Assembly (NCBI RefSeq): GCF_000521505.1 | Contig: NZ_CP003915.1 | Location: forward strand, 1,922,001-1,986,000 | Direction of reading: 5' to 3' | DNA length: 64,000 nt | Source: Advenella mimigardefordensis DPN7 | GTDB taxonomy: Bacteria; Pseudomonadota; Gammaproteobacteria; Burkholderiales; Burkholderiaceae_B | Part shown: in pieces, positions 53,761 to 62,672 of the stretch | How positions within the stretch are numbered: the stretch's first letter is position 1 | Layout of the letters: each line of letters opens with the position of its first letter | Made by a program: the position numbers and the translations under genes | Notes under the pieces: generated by a model | What the model was told of the DNA's origin: nothing | The model's input: only the letters and a program-made list of their open reading frames with translations | Database searches by the model: none

Positions 53761-53949
53761 TTAGATTGCGACTTTTTTACTTTTATTTACGCGGATTTTT
53801 GAGCTTAACGTCACTTGTTTTTTTGCAGCAATCATTAATTTTTTCCGAACGTCTGCATTCGCTGTATTTAAGCGAACGCTGCCATCGAAATTAACAATTA
53901 GCGTGTCATTAGGGTTTTGACGAAAATTGTTCAGAAATTTCTTGAGCAT
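53761..53949 (-). CDS. Small basic protein, hypothetical
   Basis: The 62-residue protein is lysine/arginine-rich (MLKKFLNNFRQNP... ending NKSKKVAI) and has no membrane segment or cysteine. A good GAGGGTGAG site precedes the ATG. It is the first gene of a three-gene minus-strand cluster. I do not recognise it. Confidence 0.6.
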   Translation of the reverse strand: MLKKFLNNFRQNPNDTLIVNFDGSVRLNTANADVRKKLMIAAKKQVTLSSKIRVNKSKKVAI

Positions 53950-54192
53950 TTCTCACCCTCTTTTTAAATAAGCACTGTAAATATACACGCTAAGTAAACA
54001 TCAAGAAATTAACTGAGCTGCGAGTTGAAAGCTGAGTTTGTGTGTTGATGGTTGTACTTATGCTGTAATTACTCCGCAAAAGTACTTGCAGATGACAATA
54101 TAAAAGACTTTAATTTTGATGTCAGCCTGAATAACAATAAATACAAAAACTAAATTTATTTTTGTAACTAATTGATTTTAATATTATTTTTT

Positions 54193-54268
54193 TGGTGCCG
54201 ATAATAGGAGTCGAACCTACGACCTTCGCATTACGAATGCGCTGCTCTACCAACTGAGCTATATCGGC
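54193..54268 (-). tRNA. tRNA-Thr (anticodon CGU)
   Basis: On the minus strand the gene reads GCCGATATAGCTCAGTTGGT at its 5' end and ends with an encoded CCA. The anticodon arm GCGCA-TTCGTAA-TGCGA gives CGU, and the T arm AGGTTCGACTCCT is normal. The acceptor pairs GCCGATA/TATCGGC match. It is bordered by AT-rich sequence and the small-gene cluster (53378-53949), a common setting for integrated elements. The spacers 53950-54192 and 54269-54318 hold no supported gene. Confidence 0.98.
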
Positions 54269-54318
54269 ATCGGCAATCTTACGAAGTCAAAAATTCTACC
54301 ACATTTTTTTATTGCGGG

Positions 54319-54355
54319 CTTGCGGCAGCGTATTTGATGAATATCTGCCCGCAAG
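54319..54355. terminator. Hairpin between infA and tRNA-Thr
   Basis: CTTGCGGCAG (54319-54328) pairs with CTGCC(C)GCAAG (54345-54355) with one bulged C. No T-tract follows, so a factor-independent terminator is uncertain, but its place after infA fits an end-of-transcript structure. Confidence 0.4.
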
Positions 54356-54394
54356 TCTGCATAGATGCAAAGGCGGTTGACGGCTCAACAGGCC

Positions 54395-54655
54395 TTAACG
54401 GCGGCGTGGATTCGACGGGCCGGTAGGTGCACGACCGGCAATGTGACGGAAGGTGATGCGACCTTTACTCAGGTCATAAGGGGACATTTCCAGGGTGACT
54501 TTATCGCCGGCCAGAATACGGATGTGGTGCTTGCGCATTTTGCCGCCGGTGTACGCAATAATAGGGTGTCCGTTATCCAGCGTGACCCGGAAGCGGGAAT
54601 CGGGCAATACTTCTGTTACAGATCCACTCATTTCAAGTAGTTCTTCTTTTGCCAT
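54395..54655 (-). CDS. infA: Translation initiation factor IF-1, second-copy type
   Basis: The 86-residue OB-fold factor binds the 30S A site. The start [24 protein letters not shown] and the [24 protein letters not shown] block are unmistakable. It is longer than the 72-residue ribosomal-operon IF-1, with a basic C-terminal tail (GPSNPRRR). Betaproteobacteria often have such a stand-alone second infA. AGGAG precedes the ATG. Confidence 0.97.
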   Translation of the reverse strand: MAKEELLEMSGSVTEVLPDSRFRVTLDNGHPIIAYTGGKMRKHHIRILAGDKVTLEMSPYDLSKGRITFRHIAGRAPTGPSNPRRR

Positions 54656-55129
54656 ATATTGTTCTCCTGTAAAGATTAATAATCAACGGCAGGATGCGGT
54701 GCAAAGTGGTGCAACCCAGGGGGCGCGAACACACAAGCCACAGCATGATGCCGGAAAATGCAAATGCGGATGCCAGGCGCTTTCGCAGAAAGCTGATTCT
54801 GCATTACTACTCACGAACGCGGGTCGTATTGCAGTCTGAAAAAAATGATGTATATGAACAGAAAACGATGCTTCTGCTGCCATCAAGTGAGGGAAGTTAT
54901 CCGTTTGAACTTGGTATGGTTCACAAGGTCATACCGACGGAAGGCGTTGAGTCTGTTCGTGAAGGCTTTGGTGGGGTATGACCGTCACGACTTGTTGGAT
55001 TATGTTTTTATATGGGACTGTACGTTGTTTATTATACACTCAATTGTGATATTCCCTAAAACTTGTTGTGTTTTTGGAACACAATAGCGCCGTTTTTTAC
55101 TGTTTTAGGAAAAATCCGTCGCTTTTTGG
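54656..55129. other. Gene-free interval upstream of infA
   Basis: 474 bp between infA and the MFS gene. Frames such as 54694-54981 have no ribosome site or family features. The left half probably carries the infA promoter and leader. I see no strong repeat or RNA structure here. Confidence 0.5.
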
Positions 55130-56353
55130 TCAATCGGTCAGCTCTTTACCTTTTGTTTCCGGCAGTAAAAACGTGGTGAGCAAGACCAGAATATAGGCGC
55201 CGGTGGCAAACGCAGCAATGGCACCGGCCAGGCCCATCGACTGGCTCAGATATCCGACCAGCCCGGGAAAGAGCGCACCCACACCACGTCCGAAATTATA
55301 GGAGAAGCCCTGACCGTTGGCGCGGATCGCGGATGGGTATAGTTCGGTCAGGTAAGCGCCAATGCCGCTGAAGATCCCCGATGCGGCAAAACCCAGGGGG
55401 AAGCCCAAGATCAGCATCTGTGTATTGCTAAGGGGCAGTTCTGTATACAGATAGATGCACACGCCAGATAGTACGGAAAACAGGATCAGGTTAGCTTTGC
55501 GTCCGAAGCGGTCGGCAAAGTACGCGCCAGCGATATAGCCGCAAAATGATCCGGCGATAATCACCAGCAGATAACTGCCTGTGCCGACCACAGATAAATG
55601 TCTTTCCGTTTTCAGAAAGGTGGGCAGCCAGGTGGTGATGGCATAGTAGCCGCCTTGCACACCAGTGCAGAGCAGGGCGGTGAGCATCGTGGTCTTTATA
55701 ACATCTGGTGCGAAAATGCCCCAGATATTGGAAACATTTTTCTGTTCAAGTACTTTCTTTCTGAAAATTTCCGGCTCGGGCACATTGCGACGGATAAACA
55801 GCACCAGGAGGGCTGGCAGAACACCGATCCAGAACAGGCTGCGCCACGCCCATTCAGCGGGTAAGATCGAGAACATAAGCGTATAAATTAAGGCGGCGGC
55901 ACCCCAGCCGATAGCCCAGCCGCTTTGGACGGTGCCTACCGCCTTGCCGCGGTGTTCAGCCCGGATGATTTCACCCATTAATACCGACCCGACGGCCCAT
56001 TCGCCGCCGAAACCCAGCCCTTGCAGTGCCCGCAATACAAAAAATTGTTCGAAGTTCTGCGCAAAACCGATCAGTACGGTACAAACAGAAAACCACAGAA
56101 TCGTAATCTGCAGGATACGTACCCGCCCATAACGATCAGCCAGGATACCCGCGCCCCAACCACCGATTGCCGAAAACAGCAAAGTGATGGTGCCCAGAAT
56201 ACCGGCTTCGGCATTGCTGATGCCCCACAACTGAATGATGGCGCTAATGACAAATGTGAACACCATGAAATCGAAGGCATCGGTTGCCCAGCCACCGAAA
56301 GCCGCGATAAAGGTATTTTTCTCGGTCCGGTTTAATTGTTTGTACCAGTTCAT
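55130..56353 (-). CDS. MFS transporter of the carboxylate/sialate (SHS) group
   Basis: The 407-residue 12-helix transporter has the SHS start ...AFGGWATDAFDFMVFTFVISAI, with the family D-F-D type acidic residues in helix 1. The loop 2-3 reads GILADRYGRVRIL, and GLGFGGEWAVGSVLMGE is in helix 4. These transporters move lactate, sialate or aromatic acids with protons. It follows the amidohydrolase gene by 74 bp on the same strand and probably imports its substrate. GGAG precedes the ATG. Confidence 0.93.
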   Translation of the reverse strand: MNWYKQLNRTEKNTFIAAFGGWATDAFDFMVFTFVISAIIQLWGISNAEAGILGTITLLFSAIGGWGAGILADRYGRVRILQITILWFSVCTVLIGFAQNFEQFFVLRALQGLGFGGEWAVGSVLMGEIIRAEHRGKAVGTVQSGWAIGWGAAALIYTLMFSILPAEWAWRSLFWIGVLPALLVLFIRRNVPEPEIFRKKVLEQKNVSNIWGIFAPDVIKTTMLTALLCTGVQGGYYAITTWLPTFLKTERHLSVVGTGSYLLVIIAGSFCGYIAGAYFADRFGRKANLILFSVLSGVCIYLYTELPLSNTQMLILGFPLGFAASGIFSGIGAYLTELYPSAIRANGQGFSYNFGRGVGALFPGLVGYLSQSMGLAGAIAAFATGAYILVLLTTFLLPETKGKELTD

Positions 56354-56427
56354 CTCCGTTCTCCAATGAGACTATATCTTTGGGTGCGATTTCGACACCG
56401 CTAATCGGGCGGAGCGCACCTGTTCTG

Positions 56428-57291
56428 TCAGGCTTTAAAGCCGTATAGGGCAGCAGGATTGTCTACCAGAATTTTGTTACGCTGGCGGGATTCGGGGGCC
56501 CATTTGGCAAGCTGCGCCAGCAGCAGGCCGGTATTAGGCATTCGTGGAATGGACACGTGAGGCCAGTCGCTGCCCCACAGCATGCGGTTTTCATTTGTGT
56601 TGATAAGGGCCTGGGCCCAAGGCACTACATCGGCAAAGTCCGGAAAATCGTCACTGATGCGATAGGCACCCGACAGTTTCACCCACCAGTCATGTTTTTC
56701 TATCAATTCCTGCATGGCCCGGAAACCCGGGTGATTGATGCTTTCGGCGACCGGCATATGGCCCATGTGGTCAATGACACCAGGCACGGGGAGTCGTTTA
56801 AGTCGCGGCAGCAATTCAGGTAACTGACGGGCATCCATCAGAAATTGCATATGCCAGCCGAACTCGGCGATCTTGCCGGCAAGGGTTTCCATTGCATCAA
56901 AGCCGGTTCCTCCGCCAAACAGTACATTGAGGCGCAGGCCCCTGACGCCCGCTTCGTGCATCTGTTGCAATTGCGTTTGTGTTACGTCTTCCCGCACAAC
57001 AGCGATGCCTCGCAGTTTGTCCGGATGGCGTTGTAGCACCTTCAGCATATAGCGATTGTCATCACCGTAGACGCTGATTTGAATGAGTACGCCGCGTTGC
57101 ATACCAGTGCGTTCAAGCATGGATAAATAGTTGGATTCAGGCGCGGCGGGAGGGGTGTAGCTGCGATTGGCAACAAACGGATAGGTGTTCGTATCGTCGG
57201 ATACGACATGGGCGTGGGTATCGCAGGCGTTGGCAGGCAGTTCGAAGCCTGCCGGGGCGATCTCCTGCAGGGGGGCAAGACATAATTGCAT
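56428..57291 (-). CDS. Amidohydrolase family protein, PDC-lactonase-like
   Basis: The 287-residue TIM-barrel enzyme has the same signatures as the enzyme at 11729: CDTHAHVV, VPGVIDHMGHMPV, LWGSDWPH and VDNPAALYGFKA. The ATG at 57291 has GGAG 5 nt before it, while a GTG two codons earlier overlaps the site. Relatives open a pyrone-dicarboxylate or cut sugar lactones. Here it is paired with an SHS-type MFS transporter, not a Bug protein. The 320-bp gap 57292-57611 upstream has no gene that I can support. Confidence 0.88.
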   Translation of the reverse strand: MQLCLAPLQEIAPAGFELPANACDTHAHVVSDDTNTYPFVANRSYTPPAAPESNYLSMLERTGMQRGVLIQISVYGDDNRYMLKVLQRHPDKLRGIAVVREDVTQTQLQQMHEAGVRGLRLNVLFGGGTGFDAMETLAGKIAEFGWHMQFLMDARQLPELLPRLKRLPVPGVIDHMGHMPVAESINHPGFRAMQELIEKHDWWVKLSGAYRISDDFPDFADVVPWAQALINTNENRMLWGSDWPHVSIPRMPNTGLLLAQLAKWAPESRQRNKILVDNPAALYGFKA

Positions 57292-57611
57292 GATCACTCC
57301 ATTTAAAACACTGGGTGTTGCATGCGGTTTATAGTAGCAATGATCGGGGACGGATGTCTATTTTTATGTTATTTTTCAAACGGGCGCGCATGGGCTGGCT
57401 GTAATGCCGCGAGCGACGGATCAATCGCAAAAATGCCGCAAGCGGTATCTGGTTAAGCAATTTTTAAGATGCTCTACAATAACAATAAAAGCAGTCCACG
57501 CCTTAACGGAGAACGCGGACAAGCGCCCAGTGTCTGGTCTACTTTCTGTCTTGATTCGGACTCAAGCCTGACGCTGGATTTTTTCCATTTCTATTTTGAG
57601 GGCGGTGATCA

Positions 57612-58289
57612 ATGCTGATTCATTCCGATTTTTTACAGCGTGCAGCCGTGTTGCCACAGCACTATCAATGGATTGCGTCGCCGCAGCCTGGTGTAGAACG
57701 TGTAATGCTGGATCGTATTGGCGAAGAAAAAGCGCGGGCGACCAGTATTGTGCGTTACGCGCCGGCATCCCGTTTTCCAGGGCACCCACATCCGGGTGGC
57801 GAGGAAATTCTGGTCCTATCGGGCACGTTTTCGGACGAGCATGGCGATTATCCTGCCGGCTGGTATTTGCGCAATCCGCATGGCTCCAGTCACCAGCCGT
57901 TTACCCATGAGGGGGCTGTCATCTTCGTGAAGCTGCGGCAAATGCCCGAGAAAGAGAGTCGCAGCGTGCGCATCAACACGCATGACGCCTCCAACTGGAC
58001 CGAGCATGATGTGGGCGCGTCCTGTCCCTTATTTGCGGACGAGCGTGAGCAGGTGTCGGTCGAGAAGCGGGCGGCTGGCAGGCAACTCGTCAGCCAATTT
58101 GTCGATGGTGCGGAAGTGCTGGTGCTTGAAGGAAGTCTGAACGATGCCGCACAGGAGTACGGGGAGGGTAGCTGGTTGCGCCTGCCGCCAGGTACGTATT
58201 CGGAACTTGTCGCCGGACTGCGAGGAGCTACGGTGTATTTGAAAACCGGACATCTTGGTGAATACCTGACCGGAGCGATGGCTCCTTGA
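57612..58289 (+). CDS. Two-domain cupin, ChrR-like
   Basis: The 225-residue protein repeats two cupin barrels. The first has GHPHPGGEEILVLSGTFSDEHGDYPAGWYLRNPHG with metal-type histidines, and the second is shorter (VLVLEGSLNDAAQEY...LRLPPGTYSEL) and lacks them. It resembles the cupin of ChrR anti-sigma factors but has no zinc-binding N-terminus or sigma gene nearby, so it may be an oxygenase or sensor. It ends 18 bp from the convergent M20 hydrolase stop. Confidence 0.82.
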   Translation: MLIHSDFLQRAAVLPQHYQWIASPQPGVERVMLDRIGEEKARATSIVRYAPASRFPGHPHPGGEEILVLSGTFSDEHGDYPAGWYLRNPHGSSHQPFTHEGAVIFVKLRQMPEKESRSVRINTHDASNWTEHDVGASCPLFADEREQVSVEKRAAGRQLVSQFVDGAEVLVLEGSLNDAAQEYGEGSWLRLPPGTYSELVAGLRGATVYLKTGHLGEYLTGAMAP

Positions 58290-58307
58290 AGAGCGTTATC
58301 AGCCGCT

Positions 58308-59570
58308 TTACATCTCCAGGCGTTGCAACACCACATCCAGCAGCACTTGTGCGCCATTAAGGAGCTGTTCATCGTCCGTGTGTTCGCGCGGATTGTGGCT
58401 TATTCCATCTCTGCTTGGCACGAAAATCATGCCTGCGGGTGCAATGCGGGCGATCATCTGTGCATCGTGGCCAGCGCCCGAGGTCATGCGACGATAGGAA
58501 AAGCCTAAGCGCTGGGCGGACGTTTCTATTTCATCGACAAGACGCGTATTGAATATGACCGGCTCAAAGCGGGCCAGCTGTTTGCTCACAATTTTGACGC
58601 CTTCCTGCTGCTCAAGGACGGCCAGGTACGCCTGTAGGCGGCGCTCTGCAGAACGCAATTGCTGCTCGTCGGGATCTCGCAGGTCTACCGTGAAAGTGGC
58701 GCTGCGAGCAATGACGTTGATGAGATCGGGGGCCAGTTTGAGCGAACCCACCGTGGCTAGGGTGTTTGTGCTGGATGCGGCCAGTTCCCGCAGGAAAGTC
58801 ATGACCGATGCGGCCGCCCAGCCGGCGTCATTGCGCAGGCGCATAGGCGTTGTACCGGCATGATTGGCGTTCCCCTGTATTGTGATTTTCTGCCAGGAAA
58901 TGCCCTGCAGATTTTCCACAACGCCGATTTGCTTGGCTTCAGCTTCCAGAATCGGACCTTGCTCAATATGCAGTTCAAGGTATTCATAGGGAACGACAGA
59001 GGTGGGCGCGATATCTCCAGCGTAACCAATGCGTTTGAGTTCATCGCCAAGACGTGTGCCATCGGTGCCGATTGTTTGCAGCGCGGTGTCGATGGACAGG
59101 CCACCGGCGCAAACCAGTGATCCCATCATATCGGGTTGATAGCGTACGCCTTCCTCATTGGTGAAGGCGGCAATGGTGATCGGGCGATTGGGCTGTTTAT
59201 TTGCTTCGCGGAATGCGCGAACCACCGCCAGGCCGCTTAACACGCCATAGCAGCCGTCCAGGGCACCAGCATTTTTAACGGTGTCAATATGCGAGCCGAT
59301 CATCAGTGGGGCCAGGGATTTTTCTTCTGGCGTAGCGGGCAACAGCGTGCCGAAAATATTGCCGATCTGATCAATGCCGATGTCCAGATCCAGTTCCCGC
59401 ATCCATGCAACTAGCTGATCGCGACCCGCTTTCTCATCGTCGGTTAAGGCGATTCTGGTTCGACCGCCCGAATCGGTATCGCAGCCAATGTTTCCCAGCT
59501 GTTGCAGTTGTGCCAGTAAAACCGCGCCATTGAGGCGAATATCGTTGGCGAAGTCCGTTGTGCTTGTCAT
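58308..59570 (-). CDS. M20 zinc hydrolase, allantoate/N-carbamoyl amino acid amidohydrolase family
   Basis: The 420-residue dinuclear-zinc enzyme contains MIGSHIDTVKNAGALDGCYGVLSGLAV (metal His/Asp), FTNEEGVRY, LELHIEQGPILE and a C-terminal GISHNPREHT histidine region. The split M20 fold has a dimerisation domain near residues 210-330. The family cleaves carbamoyl amides (allantoate, ureidoglycolate, N-carbamoyl-amino acids). The substrate is not fixed by sequence. A CMD/AhpD-like gene follows upstream on the same strand (59735). Confidence 0.9.
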   Translation of the reverse strand: MTSTTDFANDIRLNGAVLLAQLQQLGNIGCDTDSGGRTRIALTDDEKAGRDQLVAWMRELDLDIGIDQIGNIFGTLLPATPEEKSLAPLMIGSHIDTVKNAGALDGCYGVLSGLAVVRAFREANKQPNRPITIAAFTNEEGVRYQPDMMGSLVCAGGLSIDTALQTIGTDGTRLGDELKRIGYAGDIAPTSVVPYEYLELHIEQGPILEAEAKQIGVVENLQGISWQKITIQGNANHAGTTPMRLRNDAGWAAASVMTFLRELAASSTNTLATVGSLKLAPDLINVIARSATFTVDLRDPDEQQLRSAERRLQAYLAVLEQQEGVKIVSKQLARFEPVIFNTRLVDEIETSAQRLGFSYRRMTSGAGHDAQMIARIAPAGMIFVPSRDGISHNPREHTDDEQLLNGAQVLLDVVLQRLEM

Positions 59571-59734
59571 ATACCGTGTGTCAGCACCCGCAGGTGCCGT
59601 ATGGTGTTGTGCCGTTAATCGTGCTTAAGCAGAATCATATGTCAAAAGCATCAGAAACTTAACCCAATATGCATGCCTGAAATGCAAGAAAATTGCGTTT
59701 ACGGTCTTACCGCGGCAAATGGGGCCGATTCTGT

Positions 59735-60313
59735 TTAGCGTCCCAGCGAGTAAAACTCGGCATTGGGACGCATGCTGGTGACGTTTGCCAGACGGTTAGA
59801 CATGCCGAAAAATGCCGAAATGCCGGCAATATCCCAAATGTCCCCATCGCTAAAACCGTGCTGTTTCAGTGTATCGAAGTCAGCCTCACCCACTTCCTGC
59901 GCCTTTTGCGAGACGAGGACGGCGAAATCCAGCATCGCTTTCTGCCTATCGGTAATATCAGCTTTACGATAATTGGTCGCGATTTGATCGGCAATCAGCG
60001 GGTCTTTGGCGCGGATGCGCAGGATCGCACCGTGCGCGATCACGCAATATTGGCACTGGTTAAGACTGCTGGTCGCGACCACGATCATTTCACGCTCAGC
60101 CTTGGTCAGATTGCCGGGTTTTTCCATCAGGGCGTCGTGATAGGCGAAGAATGCACGAAACTCGTCTGGCCGATGGGCCAGCGTCAGAAACACATTTGGA
60201 ATAAAGCCTGACTTTTCCTGAACCTCAAGAATGCGTGCCTGAATATCTTCCGGCATGTCTTTGAGTTCGGGTACCGGAAAACGGCTGACTGCAGGTTGCT
60301 GCGCTTGTGTCAT
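59735..60313 (-). CDS. Peroxidase-related AhpD/carboxymuconolactone decarboxylase-like protein
   Basis: The 192-residue all-helical protein has the CxxC(x)H motif in SSLNQCQYCVIAHGAILR, a thiol-peroxidase signature of the AhpD fold. AGGAG is 6 nt before the ATG. Members reduce peroxides or act with PQQ-like or alkylhydroperoxide partners. The adjacent catabolic genes suggest protection or a decarboxylase role. The 59571-59734 gap has no gene. Confidence 0.88.
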   Translation of the reverse strand: MTQAQQPAVSRFPVPELKDMPEDIQARILEVQEKSGFIPNVFLTLAHRPDEFRAFFAYHDALMEKPGNLTKAEREMIVVATSSLNQCQYCVIAHGAILRIRAKDPLIADQIATNYRKADITDRQKAMLDFAVLVSQKAQEVGEADFDTLKQHGFSDGDIWDIAGISAFFGMSNRLANVTSMRPNAEFYSLGR

Positions 60314-60439
60314 GTTGACTCCTGTTGGTAAGCAAAAGAAAGGGTGCTATTTCAATATTACATCTGAACGGTGGGTGTTTTATGCCGGTGTACCGTGATA
60401 CGTAATGGTTTCGATGACTGTTGCCGAGTTGCCGCCAGC

Positions 60440-60904
60440 CTACTGCGTATCCAGCGGTATAGCAAATGTCCTTTTATTGCTTTGCATCGCCACATGCGTT
60501 TTGAACTGCCGAATATTGCCGCTCAGAAACAGATCCTGCGTCAGGCGTTCATATTCGTGCATGTCTGTGACGGTCATCATGATCAGAAAATCAAAATCGC
60601 CGGTCACATAATAAACCTGCTGAACCTGCGGACAAGCTACAAAGCGTTTCTTGCAGGCTTCCAGCAGATCCAGGCGTTCGCTTTCCAGTTTCACTTCAAC
60701 GATGATGGTGATGGGTCTGCCCACCGTGGCCGGGTCAATAATACTGACGTTCTGTTGTATCACACCCGCCGCTTCCATTGCTGCAATTCGTCGGTTGACG
60801 GCGGACGGCGAAAGATTCACCTGATCGGCAAGCTCACGCTGCGACATTTTATTGTTGATCTGCAGCAGGTTGAGAATTTTTCGGTCAAAGGAATCGAGTT
60901 GCAT
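60440..60904 (-). CDS. Lrp/AsnC-family regulator
   Basis: The 154-residue regulator has an N-terminal winged helix (DRKILNLLQINNKMSQRELADQVNLSPSAVNRRI) and a C-terminal RAM/ACT domain (VKLESERLDLLEACKKRF...). It is divergent from the diaminopropionate-lyase-like gene at 61199. A 15-bp palindrome between them is the likely operator. The ligand would be an amino acid. Confidence 0.94.
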   Translation of the reverse strand: MQLDSFDRKILNLLQINNKMSQRELADQVNLSPSAVNRRIAAMEAAGVIQQNVSIIDPATVGRPITIIVEVKLESERLDLLEACKKRFVACPQVQQVYYVTGDFDFLIMMTVTDMHEYERLTQDLFLSGNIRQFKTHVAMQSNKRTFAIPLDTQ

Positions 60905-61036
60905 GGTATGCCTTTGTATGATGTTCAGGAGAGATCACAAGCCGGCGCATTGCGAACGCGCTTTTTAACTGCCTTGTTTGTGACGTCCGGCTAGCGGATG
61001 GTTGCGTAAATGGCATTGCTACGAAGGCTCAATATT

Positions 61037-61051
61037 TGCACGGTTTGTGCA
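61037..61051. promoter_or_regulatory. 15-bp palindrome between Lrp regulator and lyase genes
   Basis: TGCAC-GGTTT-GTGCA is a perfect 5-bp dyad with AT-rich flanks, 133 bp from the Lrp start and 148 bp from the lyase start. Lrp/AsnC proteins bind 15-bp imperfect palindromes. The placement fits auto- and cross-regulation. Confidence 0.45.
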
Positions 61052-61198
61052 TTTGACACGCCAATTTTCGATCAAACAGGCAAAAGCAGGATGCTAGCAT
61101 TGTTTCGTATCCGGACATTGTAGCCTGAGCAACAATTACTCGGATAATGGGCGGGCTAAATGCCCGCTGTTGCTATCTAAACAGAATAGGAATCATCA

Positions 61199-62419
61199 AT
61201 GTTATTCACCAACCCACGTGCGGCACGAACTGCTTACCCAGCCAGCCTCAAAGATATCCTGTCTGTTGAGCGTACCCGCGAGTCGCGCGACTGGCTATCC
61301 GGCTGGGATCAACTGAGCCCAGGACCAACACCGCTGTGGCGTCTGCCGGATCTGGCGCAGCACTTGGGCATTGCGCAATTGTTCGTGAAGGACGAATCCA
61401 CCCGTTCGCCACTGGGCAGCTTCAAGGCGCTGGGTGCGTCCATTGCACTTGTGCGGTTGATTGTAAGCACCATGCCCGAGGCCGGCTTTGACCCCAAAGC
61501 GCTGATCGCTGGCAGGTACAAGGATAGGCTTGGTGATTTCGTGGCAATCAGTGCGACAGATGGAAATCATGGTCGATCGCTCGCTGCGGCTGCCCAAAGT
61601 ATCGGCTGCCAGTGCGTCATTGTTCTTCATGCCAACGTCAGCCATGAGCGTGAACAGGCAATTGCGCATTACGGTGCGCGTATCATTCGAATCAAAGGTG
61701 GTTATGATGAATCGGTTGAGCATGCTGCGCAACTGGCCAGGGAAAATGACTGGCGGGTGGTGTCCGATACCTCGTACGAAGGCTATGAGACCGTGCCGCG
61801 CGATGTGATGCAAGGCTACGGTATGATGGTTGAAGAAATCATAGAACAGACGGCAGAAGAGGGTGCCGATAAATGCGTCTTTACACATGTCTTTCTACAG
61901 GGCGGTGTGGGCGGCCTGGCAGCGGGCATCGTCAGTTATTTTTGGGAAGTGTATGGGACCAATCGGCCGGTGTTTGTCATCGTGGAACCGGAGCAGGCAA
62001 ATTGCCTATATATGAGTGCCGTTCACGGCCGACCATCAAAAGCGACGGGTTCGGTTGATTCTGTGATGGCAGGGCTGGCTTGCGGCGAAGCCTCACCGCT
62101 GGCCTGGCGCTTTTTAGAAAAAAGCGTGGATTTTTTCCAGACGATTAGCGATGTTGCGGCGATTCAGGCGATGAAAACCCTTTCCCGTGGAAGTGACGCA
62201 GATATACCGGTGGTTGCGGGGGAGTCTGGGGTTGCCGGGTTGGCAGCACTTCAGAATTTGGCAGCGGCATCACAGGATGCGGTGAAGATGGGGTTGAACC
62301 GGCAGTCACGCGTGCTGATGATTAATACTGAAGGCGCGACTGCGCCGACGGTGTATCGTGAGTTGGTTGGGGAGTCGGCGGAATCGGTGCTGGGGCGGCA
62401 GCGGGCGTGGCGAGGGTAA
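61199..62419 (+). CDS. Diaminopropionate ammonia-lyase-like PLP enzyme
   Basis: The 406-residue fold-type II PLP protein has its Schiff-base lysine at K76 in LGSFKALGAS, the cofactor segment ATDGNHGRSLAAAAQSIG, and the late motif LINTEGAT that may bind the phosphate. The length and order match DpaL (2,3-diaminopropionate to pyruvate and two ammonia). Some relatives act on threonine or serine, so specificity is inferred. AGGA sits before the ATG. Divergent from an Lrp/AsnC regulator, which may sense the amino acid substrate. Confidence 0.88.
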   Translation: MLFTNPRAARTAYPASLKDILSVERTRESRDWLSGWDQLSPGPTPLWRLPDLAQHLGIAQLFVKDESTRSPLGSFKALGASIALVRLIVSTMPEAGFDPKALIAGRYKDRLGDFVAISATDGNHGRSLAAAAQSIGCQCVIVLHANVSHEREQAIAHYGARIIRIKGGYDESVEHAAQLARENDWRVVSDTSYEGYETVPRDVMQGYGMMVEEIIEQTAEEGADKCVFTHVFLQGGVGGLAAGIVSYFWEVYGTNRPVFVIVEPEQANCLYMSAVHGRPSKATGSVDSVMAGLACGEASPLAWRFLEKSVDFFQTISDVAAIQAMKTLSRGSDADIPVVAGESGVAGLAALQNLAAASQDAVKMGLNRQSRVLMINTEGATAPTVYRELVGESAESVLGRQRAWRG

Positions 62420-62445
62420 CAATAAAACAGAATGGAGTATGCTGC

Positions 62446-62474
62446 CTGAGATACAGCTATCTGCTGTATCTCAG
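62446..62474 (+). terminator. Hairpin after the ammonia-lyase-like gene
   Basis: CTGAGATACAGC and GCTGTATCTCAG form a perfect 12-bp stem with a TATCT loop, beginning 27 bp after the stop. The following sequence is only moderately T-rich. The remainder of 62475-62672 holds no gene. Confidence 0.65.
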
Positions 62475-62672
62475 CAGAAATCCTGTTTTCCGGTGGCGAT
62501 GAGAGCCGGTAACATTTGTATTCCCCGGCAAATGTAATTAAAGTTGCGTACTACTTTGTCATGACATAGACCAAGCTGATTTATGGGCATACTATTTGCC
62601 ACGGTTTACTATATGGCACTGTTTATCTGGCGCTAACTTTATTAATTATTTCATTGATGCATCTTCCCTAAC

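Noticed and set aside
53378..53949. Prophage lysis module
   Set aside because: The small membrane proteins would fit, but no endolysin, integrase or structural gene is seen.
54694..54981. A 95-codon plus-strand frame between infA and the MFS gene
   Set aside because: No domain and no ribosome site. It lies in the probable infA upstream region.
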